From Ctena decussata (Eukaryota > Mollusca > Bivalvia > Lucinida > Lucinidae): a stretch of 64,000 nucleotides of DNA. Both the position numbers and the translations under genes were made by a program. The notes below the pieces were generated by a model. It was not told the DNA's origin. It made no database searches and saw only the letters and a list, made by a program, of their open reading frames with translations. Each line of letters begins with the position of its first letter. The stretch's first letter is position 1. Shown here piece by piece: positions 1-14,700 of this stretch. The stretch covers positions 92,824,638 to 92,888,637 of the forward strand of contig OZ022503.1 in NCBI GenBank assembly GCA_963989385.1, given 5' to 3'.

Positions 1-769
1 TTCATCTATATGTATTTTCCAATGTAAAGGATAAAGATTGCTATAAACAAGTGAGATATTTTTCCTAAAAGTAATAAATACATAGATCAGCGGATGAAGC
101 AATTATGTGTCTTCTATTCACTTTCGATGCTTTTGTTTTCTCTTACATCTATAATGTAAAGTGATTGTTGCATGAGCCGGGTCACTCAAAAATAGGGAAG
201 ACTCAAAACAGTTTGTGACTCTCTTTAGTAAAGCTTGGGCCTTCATTTTGTGCCTGGATATTCCTAAGGGTCTATATATTTTTTTCAGTATCAAATGGCT
301 CTGATGAGAATGGAGATATACATGCTGGTCAGAGCCTCGCTGTTTGCATATATCATAAGCACTTATTTTCCATGTCACAGCTCATAAAGCAGATATTTTT
401 ATACAAAGCAATCTGTTCTGTATTAAATGGAATAAATAGAATTTACAAGGGAAAAAACTGGTCAGTTTACAGTTGCCAGCATATCTTTTAGATAGGCTGA
501 AAGTGAATCTGTAGTGTGTATACTTATACAGTAACCAGTATGTGTTTCAGGATCCTTCGTTACACAATTGGAGGTCCATAGAAAAGCATAGCATTGTAAG
601 TGAATAGCACTATTTTCTAATTAAACTACAAATGAATATTCAGCGAATGAGCATTAAATGCTCATTTGCTTTATATTTATTTGTAGTTTAATTCAGTGGG
701 AGCCATCACATGATAGCATTTTTATAATGAGTAGCATTATAATGAGACTCTGACATATGTATATTATAG
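1..769. other. TRAPPC8 intron, upstream end of window
   Basis: Intronic DNA before the first visible TRAPPC8 exon. The only structure I see is a small hairpin at about 617-693: the arm AATTAAACTACAAATGAATA is answered by its near reverse complement around a GAGCATTAAATGCTC centre. No exon with splice sites and conserved residues was recognised here, although upstream exons of the gene must exist outside the window. Confidence 0.5.
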
Positions 770-922
770 GATCACATCAACTTCACAATTGGTCGACAGT
801 CTCACAACCTGAAACAGTTAGAGAACGCTACAGCAGCCTTCAAGCATCTACTGACAGAGAACAGCAAGCAGACAGCGACACAACAGAACGCCTTCCTCAG
901 AGAATACCTCTTTGTTTATAGG
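770..922 (+). CDS. TRAPPC8: TRAPPC8 exon (first in window)
   Basis: Acceptor ATTATAG before 770 and donor GTAAGG after 922. Encodes 51 residues from DHINFTIGRQ to LREYLFVYR, a helical stretch before the C-terminal beta-rich part. Read in phase 0 because all downstream exons then stay open. Confidence 0.9.
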
Positions 923-2475
923 GTAAGGTCCTAGACTCAACTTTTGTGGCTCTTCCTTGGAACAGCCATGCTGAGGGGGGGGGGGGAGGGGGAGGGGGGG
1001 TGTTCTTAGGACTTCATTAACAAAGGGGCAATTCAGATTGAATTCAATTTGTTATAGAATTTCAACAAAACCCACCTTTTCAGAATATCTGATACTTGGA
1101 GGTCTGAGACATTAATTTCCTTCTAGTTTTGACAGAATTATGACTGTGTATAGCTTTTATAGTGATTTCATATCTGCCTTATTAATTAAGACTTCATTTA
1201 CTGACAAAGTTATAATCGTTTGTTGTTTCCTTTCCTACTGTAACTTCCACAAGTCAGCAGAGCTCTTAAATAATATCCCAAAATAAGTCTAAACTAGATA
1301 TTCATTTTAACTGCGGTATAATGATAAAATCTGTCTTAATTTGCCTTAATATTGGGACACAATAAGCGATTGCTCTGATTTCCCTAATTTGAAGAAGTTG
1401 ACAAGAAATAATTAGTAGATATTGCCTTCATCAGACTGCTTCAAAGCTATTTCATCTGGGCCTACACTGTTTGCTTCCCTAGACAAAGAACCCCTTTGGT
1501 AAATGGGGTCAACTCTTAAAGGAAAGAATTTTGTCCTTCAGAAGCAAGTTCTTCCTGTAGGAGGTGACCTCTTTAGAAGAAAGACAAAGTTATCTTCTCC
1601 TGAAAGTGACCCCTTCATCTTAAATGTATTTATGATCATCAGAGTTTGTTTCTGTCTTACTCCTTATATTTATGTTATTACAGCAGCTACTTATGCAAGA
1701 GGCTGAGGGAACCAGTCTTCAACCGGGAACCTTGCCAGAGTTGCCACTTCCTGCCTTAGACAGCAATGCTACGAAAGTTCTTCTTGGTGCAAAACCTCAG
1801 CCACCACAGGGTAAGTATCCTGACTGCTCAAAGTCAAACAGCATTGCTACATTAATACTTCAAGAACTGAGCAGAAGCCATCATATACAAGGAGGTGCCC
1901 AATATTTAGGGTTACCTTAGTGCACTGTGTAAATGATTTGTTTCTCGTGAACAGGGAATGTTAGCCATGTACCATTAATACTCAGATTAGACTACCTTTT
2001 AGTGCAAACTGAGCAGTGTCTTCAGTTTTCACTTGTAGATTTCTAGTGATTCTCTTCTTTTAGCTTACCTGTACAAAAGTACAGGAAGGGCTGTTGTTGT
2101 CACCTTGGCGTCTTCTTTGGTGTCTGCATGGCATGGTTTGGTTAAAAACTTTATTATATGATGGGCAAGGTGCTGTGAGGCAAGCTATCCAGCACATGGA
2201 CAGATCATGTTGCATATGCAATAGGGTCATTTTCAATGCGACACCATTCAGATTTTTAGCTCACCTGTCAAGGTGAGCTTATAGTATAGCCTTGGTCCGT
2301 CGTCCATCGTCGTTGTCGGCGTCCACACTTTTAAACATCTTCTTCTCAGAAACCACTGGGCGGATTGAAGCCAAATTTCATATGGAGCCTTAACAGGATG
2401 GGGGAACAAAAGTTTATATATTTGACCCAGGTCACATCACCAAGATGGCCGCCATGCCCATATATGGTAAAAACC

Positions 2476-2508
<33 letters not shown>

Positions 2509-4714
2509 GATTGCCTTGAAATTTTTTTTTTTTCGGTATTAAATTTTATTTTCCCCGTGAATTGGTATATTGTGGGTCGGGGACCATCCCATCGTATACC
2601 TCACAATCTTATGCATGCTATATATATTTTAACATATTCCAATGAGCATGCTCTTTGCTATTGTCCTATATAATTCTTTCTACTTACTACATATAAGGCA
2701 AAACTTTCTTATTACCTTCAGTTGTATTTAGACTAATATTGATTTCGATATCTGAGGTTGTGCGCTTTAACTCAGTTATTCTAAGAATAATTTTTGTACT
2801 GTTACCGTAAGTATCATTCAAAAAAAAGTCCTTAGTCATAACCTTCTTGTTTCACCTTTGGGACTTTAAATTGTAAAGTATACCTGTCTAAATACATCTA
2901 CTGGTCTATGTCAATATTTATATTACATTCACAATACCATAATCAACCTTTTTAGCACTCTGCCTGCCTATCCCCTTCAATGCTGCCAACACTTGTAGTA
3001 TAATTTCCCCCTCCCCCACATGCACACATTTAACATGTTTCAATAATTTACCACCCAGCAAAGTAAACAAATCCAAAGGCGATGCAAAGGAGAGAGGTCA
3101 CTTAATGTCACGGAAGGACAGAGCAGCTTTACAAATTAAAATTTAATACTCTGTAGCATTATTCAGCTATTGTATACTAGCAAACAAGGGGATAAACCAG
3201 AATCGTCCATTTCTACCACTGTGGTCCCCTCCACACCTTACACAGAACATTTTATAATGTCACAGAGTCTCATTTTATATAATACCTTTTTTTTTTCTCC
3301 CAACAATGCTATCTAATCTATTAGTTTACCATAGTCTCCCCAAAGGTCATTGAACTTTTGTAATTCATTTTTACAGACATGTATTGACTTTTGCACGGCA
3401 TATAATGACTTTATCCTTGTTTTCAAAGTATTAAGATTTAAGTTTTGTTTTAGACATCGTGTGCGATATATATAATATCTGGCTTCTAACAGTATTTGAT
3501 TTAGACCAGAAAAATTCCCTTCATCTGTCATACCAAACAAAAATTTCTGTTCATCTAAGTTCAATATAAGATCTTTAGATTGGAACCAGTATTTTATATG
3601 TGTTATCAGATTCTGAGTATCTCTACATTCCCATATTAGATGTTGTATTGTTTCATCTTCTGTTTTACAGAAAGTACATTTAGGACTATCTATTAATTTT
3701 ATTTTCTTAAGGAAGCTATTAGTAACTAATATTTTATGGTTAATTTGAACTTGGAACCATTGTAATTTTGTATTTATTGTAGTCTGGAAAGGAGTCTCAA
3801 ATACTCTTTGCCAAATTTTATCTTCCATTTGATATACTTTATTCCATGATTGTTTCCCAGTTGGGATCTTGGACTCTAGTACTACAAAGTTTATATAAAT
3901 CATGACCTTGGGTTGACCTTGACCTATTTTATGGCAAGGTCAAATTTGGTCCCTTAGGCTTTTGAATGGGAAAATCTGAAAAAGTGCATTTTTCTGTTGC
4001 TTTTGTGCTCTGTGATATGGAAATGTAGTCAATTTCAACTCCTATGGATATTAGAGGTCAAGGTCATTTAGTGACCTCGACAAAAGGTCATTTGTCCATT
4101 GAGTGTCAACATTTTCAAACATCTTCTCCTCAGAAACCATTGGGCCGATTGAAGCCAAATTGCTTATAGAGTCTTTACAGGATGGGGGGACAATAGTTTA
4201 TATAAATGGCCCAGGTCACATGACCAAGATGGCAGCCATGCCCATATATGGTAAAAACCTTTAAAAATCTTCTTCTCCAGAGCCACTGGGCCGATTGCCT
4301 TGAAACTTGGTATGTAGCATCTTGGACTCTAGTACTACAAAGTTTATATAAATCATGACCTTGGGTTGACCTTGACCTATTTTATGGCAAGGTCAATTTG
4401 GTCCCTAAGGCTTTTTAATGGGAAAATCTGAAAAAGTGCATTTTTCTGTTGCTTTTGTGCTCTGTGATATGGATATGTAGTCAATTTCAACTCCTATGGA
4501 TATTAGAGGTCAAGGTCATTTAGTGACCTTGACCAAAGGTCATTTGTCCATTGAGTGTCAACATTTTCAAACATCTTCTCCTCAATGGTTTCCATTGGGC
4601 CGATTGAAGCCAAATTGCTTATAGAGTCTTTACAGGATGGGGGAACAATAGTTTATATAATTGGCCTAGGTCACATGACCAAGATGGCCGCCATGCCCAT
4701 ATATGCTAAAAACC

Positions 4715-4747
<33 letters not shown>

Positions 4748-6495
4748 GATTGCCTTGAAACTTGGTATGTAGCATCTTGGACTCTAGTACTACAAAGTTT
4801 ATATAAATCATGACCTTGGGTTGACCTTGACCTATTTTATGGCAAGGTCAAATTTGGTCCCTTAGGCTTTTGACGGTGAAAATCTGAAAAAGTGCGTTTT
4901 TCTGTTGCTTTTGTGCTGTGTGATATGGAAATGTAGTCAATTTCAACTCCTATGGATATTAGAGGTCAAGGTCATTTAGTGACCTTGACTAAAGGTCATT
5001 TGTCCATTGAGTGTCAACATTTTCAAACATCTTCTCCTCAGAAACCATTGGGTCGATTGAAGCCAAATTGCTTATAGAGTCTTTACAGGATGGGGGAACA
5101 ATAGTTTATATAATTGGCCCAGGTCACATGACCAAGATGGCTGCCATGCCCATATATGGTAAAAACCTTTAAAAATCTTCTCCAGAACCACTGGCCCGAT
5201 TGCCTTGAAACTTGGTATGTAGCATCTTGGACTCCAGTACTACAAAATTTATATAAATGATGACCTTGGGTTGACCTTGACCTATTTTATGGCAAGGTCA
5301 AATTTGGTCCCTTAGGCTTTTGAATGGGAAAATCTGAAAAAGTGCATTTTTCTGTTGCTTTTGTGCTCTGTGATATGGAAATGTAGTCAATTTCCACACC
5401 TATGGATATGAGAGGTCAAGGTCATTTAGTGGCCTTGATCAAAGGTCATTTGGCCATTGGGTGTCATCATTTTCAAACATCTTCTCCTCAGAAACCATTG
5501 AGCCGATTGAAGCCAAATTTCATATAAAGACTTAACAGGATGTGGGAACGATAGTTTATACATTTGGCCTAGGTCACATGACCAAGATGACTGCCATGCT
5601 CATATATAGTAAAAACCTTAAAAAATCTTCTTCTCCAGAACCACTGGCCCGATTGCCTTGAAACTTGGTATGTAGCATCTTTGACTCCAGTACTACAAAG
5701 TTTATATAAATTATGACCTTAGCTTCACCTTGACCTGTTTTATGGCAAGTTCAAATTTTTTCCCTTAGGCTTTTGAATGGGAAAAGCTGAAAAAGTGCAT
5801 TTTTCTGTTGCTATTGTTCTCTGTGATATGGAAATTCAGTCATCGTAAACCCCTTCGAATTCTAGAGGTCAAGGTCTGTGTTGTTGTCAACATTTTCAAA
5901 GGACTTCTCCTCAGAAATTACTGGGCTGATTGAAGCCAAATTTCATATAGAGCCTTAACAGTATAAAGAAACAAATGTTTATATATTTGACCCAGATCAC
6001 ATGACCAAGATGGCCACCATGCCCATATATGGTATAAAACTTAAAAATTCTTCTTCTCAAGAACCACTGGGCCGATTGCTTTGAAACTTGGTATGTAGCA
6101 TCTTGGACTCCAGTACTACAAAATTTATATAAATCATGACCTTGGGTTGACCTTGACCTATTTTATGGCAAGGTCAATTTGGTCCCTAAGGCTTTTTAAT
6201 GGGAAAATCTGAAAAAGTGCATTTTTCTGTTGCTTTTGTGCTCTGTGATATGGATATGTAGTCAATTTCAACTCCTATGGATATTAGAGGTCAAGGTCAT
6301 TTAGTGACCTTGACCAAAGGTCATTTGTCCATTGAGTGTCAACATTTTCAAACATCTTCTCCTCAATGGTTTCCATTGGGCCGATTGAAGCCAAATTGCT
6401 TATAGAGTCTTTACAGGATGGGGGAACAATAGTTTATATAATTGGCCTAGGTCACATGACCAAGATGGCCGCCATGCCCATATATGCTAAAAACC

Positions 6496-6528
<33 letters not shown>

Positions 6529-8699
6529 GATTGCCTTGAAACTTGGTATGTAGCATCTTGGACTCTAGTACTACAAAGTTTATATAAATCATGACCTTGG
6601 GTTGACCTTGACCTATTTTATGGCAAGGTCAAATTTGGTCCCTAAGGCTTTTGACGGGGAAAATCTGAAAAAGTGCATTTTTCTGTTGCTTTTGTGCTGT
6701 GTGATATGGAAATGTAGTCAATTTCAACTCCTATGGATATTAGAGGTCAAGGTCATTTAGTGACCTTGACTAAAGGTCATTTGTCCATTGAGTGTCAACA
6801 TTTTCAAACATCTTCTCCTCAGAAACCATTGGGTCGATTGAAGCCAAATTGCTTATAGAGTCTTTACAGGATGGGGGAACAATAGTTTATATAATTGGCC
6901 CAGGTCACATGACCAAGATGGCTGCCATGCCCATATATGGTAAAAACCTTTAAAAATCTTCTCCAGAACCACTGGCCCGATTGCCTTGAAACTTGGTATG
7001 TAGCATCTTGGACTCCAGTACTACAAAATTTATTTAAATAATGACCTTGGGTTGACCTTGACCTATTTGATGGCAAGGTCAAATTTGGTCCCTTAGGCTT
7101 TTGAATGGGAAAATCTGAAAAAGTGCATTTTTCTGTTGCTTTTGTGCTCTGTGATATGGAAAGTAGTCAATTTCCACACCTATGGATATGAGAGGTCAAG
7201 GTCATTTAGTGGCCTTGATCAAAGGTCATTTGGCCATTGGGTGTCATCATTTTCAAACATCTTCTCCTCAGAAACCATTGAGCCGATTGAAGCCAAATTT
7301 CATATAAAGACTTAACAGGATGTGGGAACGATAGTTTATACATTTGGCCTAGGTCACATGACCAAGATGACTGCCATGCTCATATATGGTAAAAACCTTA
7401 AAAAATCTTCTTCTCCAGAACCACTGGCCCGATTGCCTTGAAACTTGGTATGTAGCATCTTTGACTCCAGTACTACAAAGTTTATATAAATTATGACCTT
7501 AGCTTCACCTTGACCTGTTTTATGGCAAGTTCAAATTTTTTCCCTTAGGCTTTTGAATGGGAAAAGCTGAAAAAGTGCATTTTTCTGTTGCTATTGTTCT
7601 CTGTGATATGGAAAGTCATCGTAAACCCCTACAAATTCTAGAGGTCAAGGTCTGTGTTGTTGTCAACATTTTCAAAGGACTTCTCCTCAGAAATTACTTG
7701 GCTGATTGAAGCCAAATTTCATATAGAGCCTTAACAGTATAAAGAAACAAATGTTTATATATTTGACCCAGATCACATGACCAAGATGGCCACCATGCCC
7801 ATATATGGTATAAAACTTAAAAATTCTTCTTCTCAAGAACCACTGGGCTGATTGCTTTGAAACTTGGTATGTAGCATCTTGGACTCTAGTACTACAAAGT
7901 TTATATAAATGATGACCTTGGGTTGACCTTGACCTATTTTATGGCAAGATCAAATTTGGTCCCTTAGGCTTTTGAATGGGAAAAGATGAGAAAGTGCATT
8001 TTTCTGTTGTGATTGAGCTCTGTGATATGGAAATGCAGTCAACTTCAACCTCTATAAATACTAGAGGTCAAGGTCATTTAGTGATTTTAAAGAGATGGCC
8101 ATGGTGGAACAGTTTGCACACTCACTATCCAATCCTATAGAATTGCAGCCTGTTTATTAGCCTGCCTGAGCCGAAAGCTTTCATTTTGGCCACTTGACCT
8201 GAGCATATACTGGCAGGTGAGCGATCGTTGCCCTTGGGCGACTTGTTATAATTTTATTATAGGTGATAAAGTGTTTGCTACCGGTGTATGGTTTGACCAC
8301 CAAGAGAGCCAGAATCCCAGATGGATCAAGCTTGAAGAATTATTGGTGTCAGCAGCAAATGGCGGAACAATACCGGTGACTCACAGACCCAGTCTACAGT
8401 GCTACACAAATAAAACAGACAACAAATACAGTCCCATGGGCTATATGAGAGGTATAGTTTCCATTTCATGCCATACTGAAATCCCATCTATACTTCTTGT
8501 TCTATTTAATAGATCATAACACCAACAAAAAGCTTAATGAATCTAGAAACTTAAAAATATTTTTCTTGCATCTTGAAAATACATACAAATCAGTAGGATT
8601 TTAGAGACTCACTGTTGTCGCATCACTGTAAAAGAAAAAAAATCTAAGACTACACCAAATTGATTCTTTGATCATAAGACTGATTTATCAAATACATAT

Positions 8700-8734
<35 letters not shown>

Positions 8735-11700
8735 ATTCCAAATAGGCTATTTTGTTTTACTTGATTCAGGCTTGAGAATTTAATAGTTTATATATACTGA
8801 ACGCCAAAAGAAACGCATACAAGTCTAGGTTTAGTTTTCTTCTGTGAACTGATTTATGGTTTTAAATCATATACTGCAGAAAACACTACTGACGTCTGCC
8901 AACAAAACAATCTTATCTTTTTGCAAAATTAAACTTGGATTAAAGAGTTATCTCAATTTATCGTGAAACATTCAAAATTGTTGTAAGAGTTGTCTTTCCT
9001 TTGGCTGTATAACATATTGTTTCCGAAACACGACCCTGATGTGTGGTTATGAAAAAAACGTCGGTTTTATTACCATGGTATTCTTCTTAGGAACATGACA
9101 TCAGTTTGTAGTTGAACACTTGTCAAATTATCTCCCTTGCAATTAAACAAATAGCAAAATGGGAAGTCCAATAGCATCAAAAGTTCTGCAGTGCTACGAA
9201 AAATTTCTTTGCAAAGCTTTTTATTTTACTCTTTTTAATTCATTTAACCTCTTGGTATGAATGGTTTCTGTTCTATTCAAGAAATACAGGGTGTTAAAAG
9301 GTCTATGGGAAATCCAATGGTAAGCCAGTGTTACTGTTTCTACTGCCAGCTTTCACCTGATTGCTTCTCTAAAGAGCAAGGCTCGACTGCTTTGATTTTT
9401 TTCGCTGTTTCTTACCCTTGCCGCGGACATTATATCTGGAGAAAATAATTAGCCGAGCATTATATGGAATTTAAAATTCAGCCTCTGAAAGTATGGTGAC
9501 TTCAAGTTTAACCCCATCCTAAAGGCAAGCGTTCTGGTCTCTAAAGTTTATTGAATATCGATGCGTTAAGGTGCTCATTCTGTCGGAATATCATAAACAA
9601 AAAAACTCAAAATGTCTAAATAAGAGCATATACCTATATCTTCAAATACATAGGGCGTATACATTGTATGCGTTTCTTTTGACGTTCAGTATAGTTTCAA
9701 CAAGGTATTAAGGCTTGAAAGTTACTTACTATAAATACAAAGTCAAGTAAAAAAAATATAGCTTTATGGCAGTTTTCATTCCATAAACTGAAGTACAGAA
9801 AGATCCTTGGGTTTCTCGGTATCTTCATGTTTACTTCAAAGCCATGGACAAAAACATTGTAGTTAGATACTTTTGCAGTCAAGTTGTATTGTAATGATGA
9901 TGCCAAGCAATAACCTCATCATGAGATTTATATAGGATTTATTCGCCATGAAAGAAAACATAAATCCTTTCTAGGTCTTTATGTACCTATAAGTGTCATT
10001 CTTTTATGCCTTCCAGAACCTATCACGGTGGAAATATATCTAGTCAATCCATTGAAAGTGACCTTGACCTTGACAGATGTGATGTTGCTATGGAGTTTCC
10101 TACCAACCATTGCCAGTCATGATAAGCCACAAGCAATTACTAATGAACACCTGATTTCTGCCAAGGTGAGGACATAGTAGATAATTTGCTGACATTTTGA
10201 GATGAAACCTTGGATACTTTACTTTTGCGCTGCAAAATTATTATTGTGAACTAGCAAGTGCAAAGATTACTAATTCAAAACTTTACACATATTTATTTTG
10301 TTTCGAAGTCATGAGAATTTATGTTTGATATTTTGACATTTTGTCACAGATTACTATTATTATGGGCTCTTATTGTCTCAGCAGTTAATTAATGGTATTC
10401 TGTTCATTCAGTGAACACAGTTAGTTATGAATGTATTATAAATAGATACGTAATTGTTATATCAAAGCACATTTTTTTAATTTTTATGCTGCACATGTGT
10501 ATTCAAGACATACAATTAGTATATCAAGTGGTAAAGCAAATTGTCATAGATATTGTCTTGGAAATGTAAACATAAACATGGTTTAGTCAGATATGTTTCT
10601 GTATATTCTTGTTGAAATATATACACACATACACACACAAACATATGTTACTTGCTTACATACAATACTAGAGATATGGTAAGATAAAACTCAACACGAC
10701 ACAATACACAACACATTGCAGTAAAATACAATCCAACCACAGTACACTACACTGGCAGTACACTACACTTCAATACAATACAATACAAAACAAAGAAAAC
10801 AATACAAATACATTTTAAACACACTGCAATACAGTACAAAGTACAACAGTATGTTCAACACAATAAAGCAATGCACATGCCGGAATCACACTTTACAAAA
10901 TTGTGATGTTTTCTCCCAAAGTTTATACGTGTATTGTCTGTATTATTGAAAATATTGCTTGATGTAACTACCACCAATGCATATTATGTTCACTGTGTAT
11001 TTATCATATTCTTTTGTTGTTGTTTACCATATGTTGTAAACCTGGGAGGAACAAAATAAACTAAAATTAAATTTAAAGTATAAATATCTCTGTTTTGTGT
11101 GTGTGTGTTTCCAGAACAAGCTGGCAGATGAAATCATCCATACTCAAGTAATCAATGAAATTATTCTACAGGGAAATGACAGACTACCTGTAAGTTGACC
11201 TTGCTGGCCTGAGAGTTCTTAGCCATAAAGACCAAAAATCTGCTATTAATTAATGTTGAATATGTTAATTATACCACTAGGCTGTGTAGAAAATTGCTTA
11301 GGGAATGGCAAACAGTGCAGGCTCTTTCCTGACTACTCCTTTCTCATATACATCCCAGTTCTTGGTATAAAGTTTTCAGCTGAGTCCGTCTAGGCTTGGT
11401 TGCCTATATTGTGACACTGTTCTATGATTCCAAAGCTTCTGAGTTTAAATCCTGTTCAACTCGTGATTCTTCTTGTCATCAGCTTCATGATTTTGGCCAT
11501 TTCTTCATGGGCCGGAAATAATTACGCTAATATTGCAAGGGCAGTAAAGAAACAAAATTACTCACCTATCTTATTATGTTAACTCTAACCCCAAAGGGAC
11601 CTAATAATTCACCTATGCTATTAAATCTCTCCCTTTCTGATCTGTAGGAAACAAATGCATATCCCCTACTTCCAAAACAGAGTTGTGTTTATAAATTCTG

Positions 11701-14700
11701 TTAGACCAGATAAAAATGTTAATAGAAGGAAAACATATGTGTAGCACCATTGACTTACTGCAAACTGAAGTTTATCCTAATCTATAGTTTGTTCATGTTT
11801 CAAAAATTAGCAAAAAACATGATCAAACTGCATGTTTGAAGCTGTCTGATCTCGCTTTGTACTGTTGTTCAGGCATTTTTACCCAGTAGTGCTGGTCAGT
11901 GCAGTAGTATCACTAGATGTATTATCTGATTTACAGGTACAGTTGACATTAGTGCCACAACAAATGGGTGATCTCAGAATCGTTGGTGTTACATATAACC
12001 TTGGAAGTGCCTCCACAACTTTCATGGCTCCCTCTCAAGGTCCTGGGGGCCTGCTAGGTGGCACAGTTGGTCCCAAAGCAAGCTATGTTAGTACTGTACA
12101 TGTTCGTGGTAAGCAGAGGCTAGAAGTACAAGGTCCTAGACTTAACTCCAAGAAAGATGAGATGGCGTATAAAGTTTATGGTCCCGACAGAAGACTGGAT
12201 CTTGTAATACAACAGGAGATGCCATTGTTACAGGTAATGTCTTGAACAGATAAGGGCAGTGGGGGGTGGGGGGAATCGTAATAAATCTGAATTTTTTTTT
12301 ATCTTTCTTCATGAAAACCAAAGTTGTGGTTATTTATGAGATGATCCTCCTATGATATTATGGAAAAGAACAGCAGTAATCTCAGAATAAAATCACCTTT
12401 CTAATTAGAGACCACAACATAGTTGATAGAGAATAAACAAAAACTATTTACATTCAGCAAAAAAAAAATACACAAAGGACTTCCTGAGTCTTGTATATGG
12501 TACAGACCTGGTCGTGTTGGCAGAGGGAACATAATTCTGGAGTATCAGGTTCAATTCTGGCCATGGTCAGAAATTCTAAAATTTCTGGATTGATTCATCC
12601 ATATCATCATTTCAGCTATTACATCTTCTGACTGCAGTATGGTTGAAAAGGCTGTAAAGACCCAGATGAGCCATCCATCATTCATGTATATGGCATAAGT
12701 TAGATTTGTATATGTAGCTGACAGACTCACATCAAGATAACATTGTGTATTTGAAGTTATTAGCCTCTGTTTTATTCTCCAGTCTTTTATTTCAGGCATC
12801 TTTTGTGAATTTTCCAAAAACTTTGTTGTGTGGAGAAGTACATCCAGTGTCCTTGAACTTTACAAATATGGGGTCAAGCCCCTTACACAACCTGAAAGTA
12901 GCTTTAAGTAATCCCAAATTCTTCACTCTAGGAGACCATTCAGACATTCCCAAGTTTTCTGGTGTTTATCATACAGACAATAATAAAAGTTTAAACTGTC
13001 AGTCATGTACCTCTGCTGATAAAGACTTTACAAGGTTAAGTCGTGTGATGGATAATAACATTCCTGGAGGAACTCTTCATCCTAAAAGTACGGTAACAGT
13101 GCCAGCGTGGGTACGAGGGAACGATATAGGAGGAATACATGAAGTTAATTTCCTGTTTTATTATGAGCCCGCCCAACAGATGCCAAAAGTTAGGTATGTA
13201 TTTCACATACTAATTCTCTTAGGTGAATGTGAACATTTCTAGGGGAAATAAGTCATAACAAGAAGAACTTCTCCTCCATTTCATTTAGGACTTCTACAGA
13301 AGAATCAGCTCCTTTGAGTAGCACTGATGTTGGAAAACATTCATTGTCCAGGAACCAAACAGGAAGTCACAGAAGTTGTTTCCCAATGCAAAACTGGCTG
13401 AAAAACATGGAGAAGTATCCAGTCACTTTAAACAGCAGTAAATGTAATAGTCTCAAAATTCTTTTAAAATAAAAATAGTGATATTTCATAAAGTAGTGTA
13501 TGACTTATTGTTTCATATGCAAATTTAATATCTGCATATTCCTAGGGAGATCAAAAGCTATAGTTTGAATGATATATTAGTTTATAATCAGCTGAAAATG
13601 CTAATACTAATGCTTTAGGGATGTAATTCCTTTTGAAAAGCAATTACAAAATATTGGGTTGTTGTTGGACTTGAATTGACTTTGAAAGTAATCGATGAAG
13701 CTACGTACTACTTACCATTTAATAGAACTTCTGTTCCGGTGAAAGTTGTGGTGTTGCAACCCAACATTATTCTGAATTTGCACTTGTATAGACAGAATCC
13801 TGTCTCACTGTTGTGACCATCACAATTGGACAGTAACAGATAACAGTACAATAATTGTGTCAACTTTGTATTTCAGACATAGGTTGTTACGACACACTGT
13901 TCTAGTCAATATGATAGAGTCACTAAGTGTTCGAGCTGTAGCACAGAGAGCTTCCAAATACTCACCGGAGGAGCAGACAGACAATGTTGGTGATTGCCTT
14001 GTCTCGTGTGAAATGGAGAACCTTAGTCAGGTAATTATAAAAGGAATCTATCTTGTTGCGGAGGTCTATATTTTGGGTATAGTGAAATTATTTTTGCAGC
14101 GAAGATTAAAGTGACAAGATATTCCAGAAACAAGAAAGTGAAAATGGCCATGCAAAATTGAGTTAAAATTCTAAACCAGACAAGACATAAAATCATTTAA
14201 GATAAGTCAGTGTCTTCTTACGTTTTAATTAGTTTGGCAGTTTACAGTGAAACAAAAAGTGGGGCAGTGTGACTACTTTGCCATCCCTAATGCTCCCTAA
14301 GGCTCCAAAATTTGTTCCATAAGAGAATTTCATGAAATGAAAAAGAGTTAAATATTGTTGAAATGAAAACGCTGTTATTTGTAGTTAAGGTCTGATAGTA
14401 TATGAATTCTATGTAGTTATAATTTTATATCTTAAATTTCAGAGCTCTAGATAAGAGGGGTATTTGATGATAATTGAGGGATAATTTTCTTTATTTCTCA
14501 TTGAAACCATATGTTGTGACCCCTCATCTGAACTGTCTCATGGAGACGGTTCAGATGAGGGGTCACAACATATGTTTTTATCCAGAATTAACAAAAATTA
14601 TCCCTAATTATCACCAAATACTCCCTCTTATCTGTAGGGCTCTGATCTTAATATTTCAGACCCATGTGCAGAAGACCCATGTGAAAGAGGTCCATATAAC

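Larger units (their letters stand above)
2256..8082 (+). repeat. Intronic tandem satellite, ~450 bp units with a ~1.78 kb higher-order repeat
   Basis: Starts with an R-family-like head (TTAGCTCACCTGTCAAGGTG), then repeats a unit containing GGGCCGATTGAAGCCAAATT, AGGATGGGGGAACAA, CACATGACCAAGATGGC and GGTTGACCTTGACC. The AGGATGGGGG landmark or its variants recurs near 2398, 4182, 4636, 5088, 5539, 5951, 6417, 6870, 7319 and 7737, giving spacings of about 412-466 bp. Landmarks at 4636, 5088, 5539 and 5951 reappear about 1780-1786 bp later, which defines a four-unit block. A LINE insertion splits the first units. Open frames inside the array are repeat-derived and not genes. Confidence 0.9.

Noticed and set aside
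3313..3903. A 196-residue host gene on the minus strand
   Set aside because: The protein is a LINE C-terminus and its first residues come from satellite DNA. It is a truncated retroelement.
6864..7082. A 72-codon minus-strand gene in the satellite
   Set aside because: It is a chance open frame in a repeat monomer that is closed in neighbouring monomers.
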